Source: Pseudonocardiaceae bacterium YIM PH 21723 (GTDB taxonomy: Bacteria; Actinomycetota; Actinomycetes; Mycobacteriales; Pseudonocardiaceae). Taken from it: DNA of 64,000 bases. A program made the translations under genes and the position numbers. Positions 58,546 through 64,000 of this stretch are shown here, in pieces (positions within the stretch are counted from its first letter, which is position 1; each line of letters starts with the position of its first letter). The notes beneath the pieces were generated by a model. That model was given only the letters and a program-made list of their open reading frames with translations, was not told the DNA's origin and searched no databases. Location of the stretch: the NCBI GenBank assembly GCA_003600225.1, contig QZFT01000111.1:1-64000 (forward strand), given 5' to 3'.

Positions 58546-59403
58546 GTGGTTCACCCCACTACGCCCACAGCCTTAACTCCATCCATCGCCCCGGAGACCG
58601 TCCGTCACCCGCAGAGGATCACGGTGACCTGGCGCCGCGAGACGGCCGAGAACGGCGGTCCCTGCTGGGTCGTGCTGACGGTGGAATACCGACGCGCGTC
58701 CAAGCGCATGGAGGCCACCCTCGCGGCCTACGACCGCCGCCCCGAGATCGCCAGGCCCGGAGTACGGGATCACCGGAAGGCGAGGAACGGCAGGACCCAG
58801 ATCCTGCATCAGGATGTCGCCGGGTTCCTCCCGCGCACGCTGGTACAGGTGTACGGCAAGGCCGTGGCCGAACTACAGCGGCGTCTCGCCGCCGGTGATC
58901 CGGTGGTGGAGGCGTACTTCGGCACACCCGACCAGGGTGCGTTCGTCGAGCCGCCGGTGGTCACCCCGTGGACCGAGCCGAGCCGGACCGCGTGGCAGCG
59001 GGGAATCCGGGCGCAGTGGAATATCGGACCGGCTTACAGCAATGGCTGGCAGCCGCAGGCCCTGCTGGATGTCGTCTATGACAAGGCGATAGGCGGCTTC
59101 GAGGCCAGGTTGCTGGTGGCCGAGGTCGACTACGACACCGTAGGTGGACTCCAGCTGATCGCCACCCAGCGGTTGCTGTCCAAGACACCCTGGTGCACCG
59201 TCACGCGGCTGGCCGCCACCAAGTTCGTCGAGAACGTGATGTGGGACTTCTACCACGACGCTCTGGCACAGCTGCGTGGCCATTACGAGGAGGGGAACGA
59301 GCTCGTCCGGTCCTTCTTCGACCCAGCGGCCGAGATGTACGTGCTGCGCCGGGAGCAGATGAGCGAACCGGTTCGACCGCCCGGCAAGGCGAGCCATCAG
59401 TAG
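58546..59403 (+). CDS. two-domain cassette family B protein
   Basis: A 285-aa protein with two family B units: the first ends AELQRRLAAGDPVVEAYFGT (about 124), the second LAQLRGHYEEGNELVRSFFD (about 247). The N-terminal strands WVVLTVEYRRASKRMEATLA and ARLLVAEVDYDTVGGLQLIA correspond to each other. It looks like an internal fusion of two cassette products. GTG start. Confidence 0.65.
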   Translation: MVHPTTPTALTPSIAPETVRHPQRITVTWRRETAENGGPCWVVLTVEYRRASKRMEATLAAYDRRPEIARPGVRDHRKARNGRTQILHQDVAGFLPRTLVQVYGKAVAELQRRLAAGDPVVEAYFGTPDQGAFVEPPVVTPWTEPSRTAWQRGIRAQWNIGPAYSNGWQPQALLDVVYDKAIGGFEARLLVAEVDYDTVGGLQLIATQRLLSKTPWCTVTRLAATKFVENVMWDFYHDALAQLRGHYEEGNELVRSFFDPAAEMYVLRREQMSEPVRPPGKASHQ

Positions 59404-59419
59404 CAGAACCACCAGTGAG

Positions 59420-59455
59420 GCTGTGGGGCAGTTCCCATCGGAACTGCCCCACAGC
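59420..59455 (+). terminator. hairpin terminator at the end of the cassette region
   Basis: GCTGTGGGGCAGTTCC (59420-59435) and GGAACTGCCCCACAGC (59440-59455) pair over 16 bp with a 4-nt loop. Confidence 0.85.
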
Positions 59456-59605
59456 CGTGTGCGCCGTCCGCGTCCTCGCAGCAGCCGCCAGGGCGCGGAC
59501 CAGGCGCCAGCCGTGCGGCCCTTTCCCTCCAAAGCCATCTGTAGAGCGGAGCACCGCCCAACTTCTGAAAACACATCAAAAGCCGAATGATGCAGAGCAA
59601 GATAT

Positions 59606-59667
59606 GCCAGAACTAATAGTTCTGGCCCAGGTCGCGGTGCGACCTGGCAGACTGCCCTGGCGGGCAG
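59606..59667 (+). other. candidate oriT: three consecutive hairpins before mobC/relaxase
   Basis: Hairpin 1: GCCAGAACTA / TAGTTCTGGC (59606-59626). Hairpin 2: CCAGGTCGC / GCGACCTGG (59627-59647). Hairpin 3: CTGCCC / GGGCAG (59652-59667). The block lies 54 bp upstream of the MobC-like gene, the normal place for an origin of transfer, in locally AT-richer DNA. The nick site cannot be fixed from sequence alone. Confidence 0.6.
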
Positions 59668-59720
59668 CCTGAAAAGAGGCCTCGGGCCGGCGGGCCGGTT
59701 ACGGACGAGAGGGGGCGGCG

Positions 59721-60170
59721 GTGTCCGAGAACGAGAGCGAGTTCGGAGGCGTCCCCCCGATGCGCCTGGGTAACCGAGACCAGGCGCCGGCCGAGCAGGG
59801 GAAGCGCAAGGCCCGGACGGCGGTCTTGTACACCGACGAGGAGTGGGCCGCGATCGTCGCTGCCGCGGCGATCGCCGGGATGCGGCCGGGGGCTTTTGTC
59901 GCGCAGAGCGGGTTCGACGCGGCCTACCGGAAGAACACCGGCATCGAGCTGGACCGGGATCAGGTGAACAGGTTGATCGCGGAGCTACTGGAGTACCGCA
60001 GGGTGCTGGCCAACATCGGTGGCAACGTCAACCAACTCGCTGCGGCGGCCAACTCCACTGGAGAGATCGGGACCGTCGCTGAGGTGAACGGGACGCTGCA
60101 GTTGTTGCGGCGTGTGGTGCTCGCCGGTGACGAGATGGTCTTGCGGATCCACGCGGAGCTGCTGCCGTGA
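59721..60170 (+). CDS. mobC: MobC-like relaxosome accessory protein
   Basis: A 149-aa protein with RKARTAVLYTDEEWAAIVAA (ribbon-helix-helix-type strand and helix, about 30-50), AGMRPGAFVAQSGFDAA and the MobC signature NIGGNVNQLAAAANSTG (about 98-114). MobC proteins bind oriT and help the relaxase open it. It overlaps the relaxase start by 4 nt. Confidence 0.85.
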   Translation: MSENESEFGGVPPMRLGNRDQAPAEQGKRKARTAVLYTDEEWAAIVAAAAIAGMRPGAFVAQSGFDAAYRKNTGIELDRDQVNRLIAELLEYRRVLANIGGNVNQLAAAANSTGEIGTVAEVNGTLQLLRRVVLAGDEMVLRIHAELLP

Positions 60171-61795
60171 TCGCGAAGGCAGTTCGTGGATATCGGCCCG
60201 CTGGCCTGATTCAGTACCTATTCGGGCCGGGGAAGCACGAGGAACACCAGGACCCTCGGGTAGTTGCCTCCTGGGACGGTGCTCCTTGGCTGCACCACCC
60301 GGACATGCTGACCGCGGTGATGCTGGGCAAGGAGGTCTTGGCGCCGGGCGAGTTCGACTTCGACCTGAAGGCGTTGACGCAGACCATGCAGGAGTGGCCC
60401 GCCTTCGCGGGCCTGCCGTTGGCCAATCCGCCGGCGATGACTCCGCGCTGGGAAGCTGCGTTGCGCGCCGGTGGACGCCTACCCGTGGATGCTCCGGCTT
60501 GGCTGAAGCACTACAGGTACAACAAGGACAAGGACGTCGTCGAGCTGCGCCCCGGGTACGTGTGGCACTGCCCGGTCCGGCTGCACCCCGATGACCCGAT
60601 CCTGACCGACACGCAGTGGGAGTACATCGCCGAGAGGTTGATGAAGGCCACCGGCATCCACCAGGAGGGTGCCCGCTGGATCGCGGTGCGGCACGCCGAT
60701 GACCACATCCACCTGATGGCCACGCTGGTCTCCGAGCGCACCGGCAAGCGCATCCACCCGTACAACGACTACAGGAAGCTGCGGGACGAATGCCAGGCAC
60801 TGGAAAGGGAATTCGGTTTGGTGCCGACCGCGGGCATGGACAAGACCGCGCCGCAGCGGCCGACACGCAAGGAGAAGGGCAAGGCCGAGCGCAAAGGCTG
60901 GGCGGCGACCGCACGCCAGGAACTGCGCCGCGCGGTGTCCCAGTGCGCGGCAGCGTCCAGCAGCGGAGGGCAGTTCCTGGAGGAGTTGCGCAGGGAGGGG
61001 CTGAACCCGAACACCCGGGTACAGGACGGCACGGTCACGGGCTACACCGTGGCGTTGCCCGGCGATGTGGATGTCGACGGGGATCCGGTGCGGTACTCCG
61101 GTGCGAAGCTGGCGGCGGATCTGACCTGGCCCAAGCTCATGGCTCGCTGGGCGGAGACCTCGGCGGTGGCGCCGGTGGTGCGTGATGAGAACGGCCGGGT
61201 CTCCGGTGCTGATCGTCGGGCACCGCTGGAGCACACCACCGTGGTGGTGGAGCGCGCGGTGGAGCGGGTTCGCGCGGGCGCCGAGGACATCGACGCGCTC
61301 GCACACGCCACCGGCGAGGTGCTGGCCGCGCTGACCCGTGGGCAGGAAGGCCGCGAGTGGGGACCGCTGGCGGACATCACCGAGCGGTTCGATCGTGCCG
61401 CTCGGACTCCGCACCGGGTGCTGCCCGTGCAGGCTGGAGAGGTTGCCCGGGAGATGCGCCAGGCGGCGCGGAGCATCGCGGCGGTCGGGGCTTTCGCCGG
61501 GCGGGGACAGGAGAAATTCGCGGCCTTCGCGTTGCTGCTGGCGCTGGCCGGGCTGATCGCGGAGATCGCCGCATGGCAGCAGGCGAACGGGCGAGCGCAC
61601 CAGGCCGAGGCGGCGCGGGGCGCGGCGGAGGAGTTGCCTCGCCTCACGCAGCGCGGTCGCGCCGGCCGCGGTCCGGCGGATGCTCGCCCGGCGACTGCGC
61701 CGACAGCGGGCGGGTTGCGGCGGGAACGTCCGATCGTGCGGGGCTCGGGGGCACGGCCCAGCGAGCCGCGGCGATCCACCCGGGGCCTGGGCTGA
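60167..61795 (+). CDS. conjugative relaxase
   Basis: A 542-aa protein. The N-terminal part (AKAVRGYRPAGLIQYLFGPG) and the metal-binding RHADDHIHLMATLV (about 184-197, motif III His-x-His) mark a MobA/VirD2-type relaxase of actinobacterial plasmids. The catalytic Tyr is probably within the first 20 residues (GYRPAGLIQYL). The C-terminal 250 residues are Ala/Arg-rich, with a hydrophobic stretch FALLLALAGLIAEIAAW at about 464. It nicks oriT and pilots the strand. Confidence 0.85.
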   Translation: MIAKAVRGYRPAGLIQYLFGPGKHEEHQDPRVVASWDGAPWLHHPDMLTAVMLGKEVLAPGEFDFDLKALTQTMQEWPAFAGLPLANPPAMTPRWEAALRAGGRLPVDAPAWLKHYRYNKDKDVVELRPGYVWHCPVRLHPDDPILTDTQWEYIAERLMKATGIHQEGARWIAVRHADDHIHLMATLVSERTGKRIHPYNDYRKLRDECQALEREFGLVPTAGMDKTAPQRPTRKEKGKAERKGWAATARQELRRAVSQCAAASSSGGQFLEELRREGLNPNTRVQDGTVTGYTVALPGDVDVDGDPVRYSGAKLAADLTWPKLMARWAETSAVAPVVRDENGRVSGADRRAPLEHTTVVVERAVERVRAGAEDIDALAHATGEVLAALTRGQEGREWGPLADITERFDRAARTPHRVLPVQAGEVAREMRQAARSIAAVGAFAGRGQEKFAAFALLLALAGLIAEIAAWQQANGRAHQAEAARGAAEELPRLTQRGRAGRGPADARPATAPTAGGLRRERPIVRGSGARPSEPRRSTRGLG

Positions 61796-62201
61796 GCGGG
61801 ATCGGGTCCCTGGCCCGGGTTTTGCCATTGATGGCTACGTTTTGTAGTGCTACGCAGGTATTCTGACCTGGACGGAAGCGCCGGGAGAACCTCGGTGGGA
61901 AATGATCCGGTCACACATCGTGATGATGTGGTTGAGGTGATGTGCGCTGTGGGGGCAGCGCGCTGCTGAGGACGAGCCTGGGTTTCGCGAGGTTAGTCCT
62001 GTCGGTGACCGGTACCGATTTCTGGCTTCGTTGTTTGGGTCGTGCGTGCCCACCAGCCGCGGTGACTGCTGCCGCAGGCCGATGCGGGCGATCCAGTGAA
62101 TGACCAACTGGGATGGACGGTGAGACAACGCGGATTTTCGTCAGGGAGCCGCGCGCGGTGGGTGCGAGGTGCGCGCAGGTTCCTTGGAGTCGATGGGGGA
62201 C
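61796..62201. other. 406-bp intergenic stretch
   Basis: No supported gene. Composition is less GC-rich than the flanks. A small CACATC/GATGTG hairpin lies near 61915. It probably holds the promoter of 62202. Confidence 0.4.
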
Positions 62202-63842
62202 ATGATGAGCGACGACGAGCCGAGACTCGGGCTGAATCAGAACGAGATTTTGCAGTACGTCCAGGCGGCCAATGCGTTGAGCGTGGCGTTCAGCCGGTTC
62301 TCAGCCCGGGTGCGTGCGCGTCGGGAACGCGAGGGGCGGCTTGCCCACAACGACGCGCCCCATGCCGCGCGGCAGCACGAGGTCCGCCAGCATCCGCCGG
62401 TCAGGCTGATGACCGACGCCGAACAAGACGAGTGGCAGGGCCGCGCACCTTCTTCTCTCTCCTTGCGGTCGATCGGCGAGCCGGTCACGGTCTGGAACGC
62501 GCAGATGGTCGATCCGAACGGCAGGGCCACCGGGCAGTGGGGACTTGAGGCATACACCTGGGATCCGGCTGGCCGGCCGACCTCGACAGCGTTGGTGGTG
62601 TGCCGCGACGCCGAAGACGCCCTCGCGATGACCCAATACCTGCGCGAGCACGGGACTCCGGAGGCGCTGGAGCAGTTGCGTGATCTGGCGGCGCGTGGCT
62701 CCGGCCAGTTCGCCGCACCGGTTCCGGCGGTGCTGGATCCGGCCAGCAAACTACCGGGTGACCTCCGGCCCAAACTGGTGCTCAGCGAACAGGATTGGGA
62801 GGCGACCCTGCGGGAGGTGCTGCCCGAGGGGCTGGCTGATCGGATCATCATCAAGGATCCGGAACACAAGCATCACACCGCGTGGCGTGAGTTGCACGAA
62901 CTGGCCAATGAGGAAGTACAGCGGGTGGGCGCGGACCCGGCCAAGCTCGCTCGGCTGGTGCTGACCGTGCCGCGCTGGAGCGCCGATGTGGTCAACCCGC
63001 CCGCCCTTGCTCACTGGGCGATCAAGGAGTCCCGCACTTCGGAGGACTATCGCAAACTCGTCGTGCCCGGTGCGGATGAGGAAACCGAGGAGCAGGAGAA
63101 CACGGCCGCCGCGAAGGACGAGCTCGTCCGGGCCGATGCTGCGGAGGCGCCCCGGTACAACGATGTCCGCTCACCCGAGGACGCGATCGCCTGGGCCAAG
63201 GGCCTGGAGCGGCACAACGCGCGGGACCTGTTGGAGGCCAAGACCGGTTACGGTCGCTGGGGCGACCGGGTCGACGCGATCTTGAACACCACCTTTCCCG
63301 GAATCGCGAAGATGGCTCTGGATTTCGCCGAGCGCGAGCGTGAACGTAAAGCCGCCGCCCAAGCCCAACAGGACGCCCGTACGGTGGCGGTCAAGGAGGC
63401 TCCTGCGGAAGTACTCGCGGCGCACGAGCAGCGCGTGGCCGAGCTCGATCCGAGCAAGGCGATACATCAACGCGAGGCCCACACATATATCGGCCACGTG
63501 GCGCCGGAAATCGATCGGCTCATCGCGGAGAAGTTCGCCGACAACCCGAAGATCGTCGAGAAGCTGGACGCGCTGTACCCGGACGGGATCGATCAGGCCA
63601 TCGCGCTGCGCAACAAGGCCACCGCCGAGGAGGCGGCAGCGGCGGCCGAGGCCTCCGCGGTCGATGACCCGAGCACGGCACGCCGAGAGGACGCGGACGG
63701 TCAGGACGCGGCGAACGGTCGGCGTGGCGTGGCCGCCACCGAGCGCGGGATCGCGAGTTCCCTCCCTGGCGAACAGCCACCGGTGCTGCGCCGGACCCAG
63801 CAAGGGCAGGGGCCGGTACAGGGGCCGACCCGCCGTACGTGA
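62202..63842 (+). CDS. large unknown protein of the mobilisation block
   Basis: A 546-aa soluble protein. N-terminal MSDDEPRLGLNQNEILQYVQ, a domain with WGLEAYTWDPAGRPTSTALV, and a long charged helical C-terminal half (MALDFAERERERKAAAQAQQ). The ATG pair at 62202-62207 is preferred to 62169. It lies downstream of the relaxase, so a transfer role is likely but unproven. Confidence 0.6.
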   Translation: MMSDDEPRLGLNQNEILQYVQAANALSVAFSRFSARVRARREREGRLAHNDAPHAARQHEVRQHPPVRLMTDAEQDEWQGRAPSSLSLRSIGEPVTVWNAQMVDPNGRATGQWGLEAYTWDPAGRPTSTALVVCRDAEDALAMTQYLREHGTPEALEQLRDLAARGSGQFAAPVPAVLDPASKLPGDLRPKLVLSEQDWEATLREVLPEGLADRIIIKDPEHKHHTAWRELHELANEEVQRVGADPAKLARLVLTVPRWSADVVNPPALAHWAIKESRTSEDYRKLVVPGADEETEEQENTAAAKDELVRADAAEAPRYNDVRSPEDAIAWAKGLERHNARDLLEAKTGYGRWGDRVDAILNTTFPGIAKMALDFAERERERKAAAQAQQDARTVAVKEAPAEVLAAHEQRVAELDPSKAIHQREAHTYIGHVAPEIDRLIAEKFADNPKIVEKLDALYPDGIDQAIALRNKATAEEAAAAAEASAVDDPSTARREDADGQDAANGRRGVAATERGIASSLPGEQPPVLRRTQQGQGPVQGPTRRT

Positions 63843-63910
63843 CCGGAACCCACATGGTGTTCGAACCGGGTGGTCTGGTGGCACGGAGATGAGTGTTTCA
63901 GGGGGAGACC

Positions 63911-64000
63911 ATGGCAGATGAGGAAACAGCCGGTACGGGGACAGCGCAGCAGGCCGCGCCCAGCGTGCTGCACGCGGACACGGTGATTCGGCTTCTGCAT
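63911..64000 (+). CDS. start of a gene cut by the window edge
   Basis: GGGGGAGA precedes the ATG, and 30 codons (MADEETAGTGTAQQAAPSVL start) are present before the sequence ends. Too short to assign. Confidence 0.5.
   Translation, partial: MADEETAGTGTAQQAAPSVLHADTVIRLLH

Overview
The window is high-GC actinobacterial DNA with GTG/TTG starts, many 4-nt ATGA/GTGA gene overlaps, and gene types typical of large mobile elements of the Pseudonocardiaceae and relatives (Amycolatopsis, Saccharopolyspora and similar); the genus is an inference. It reads as part of a self-maintaining, probably conjugative plasmid or integrative element. There are no ribosomal or core metabolic genes and no tRNA that I could see.

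Layout. 0.06-5.7 kb (minus): a conjugation-type block with an FtsK/TraB-like DNA pump and three membrane or accessory proteins, facing a divergent HTH protein/PP2C-phosphatase pair (5.8-7.5 kb) across an inverted-repeat operator. 8.0-8.6 kb: gene debris. 8.7-12.7 kb (minus): partition and stability module: ParA, ParB, five copies of a TATTCCGNCGGAATA palindrome (likely parS or operator) and a tyrosine recombinase. 12.7-16.8 kb (minus): a tightly overlapping run of small unknown proteins, two of them tandem membrane paralogues. 17.0-25.7 kb (plus): a KfrA-like coiled-coil protein behind a strong double palindrome, a string of unknown proteins, a half-length ParA-like ATPase and a serine recombinase fused to an FtsK-gamma-like domain. 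26.1-29.6 kb: a recombinase/XRE/zinc-ribbon-recombinase operon, possibly a Tn554-like unit. 29.7-35.6 kb: unknowns, a secreted protein and a class V aminotransferase. 39.8-42.9 kb: regulators sharing a 24-26 bp palindrome.

35.8-59.4 kb (plus) is the most unusual part. Here 16 transcription units (genes for a PAPS-reductase-like protein, a C5 DNA methyltransferase, a GP88-like protein, a PP-loop ATPase, an ASCH-domain protein, a DpdA/TGT-like enzyme, a DnaQ-like exonuclease and two families of unknown paralogues) each start with the same 45-nt cassette: usually a -10-like hexamer exactly 4 nt before GATGTCGG, then a hairpin whose loop carries TGAC, then CTCGAAATCC, then a Shine-Dalgarno. Stem sequences vary with compensating changes, and most units end in a perfect hairpin terminator. 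This looks like an undescribed cis-regulatory RNA or promoter-leader regulon organising moron-like gene cassettes.

59.6-64 kb (plus): three adjacent hairpins (candidate oriT), a MobC-like protein, a relaxase and a further large unknown protein. The relaxase/oriT at one end and the FtsK-like pump at the other are consistent with one conjugative replicon, possibly circular. No replication initiator was recognised in the window.
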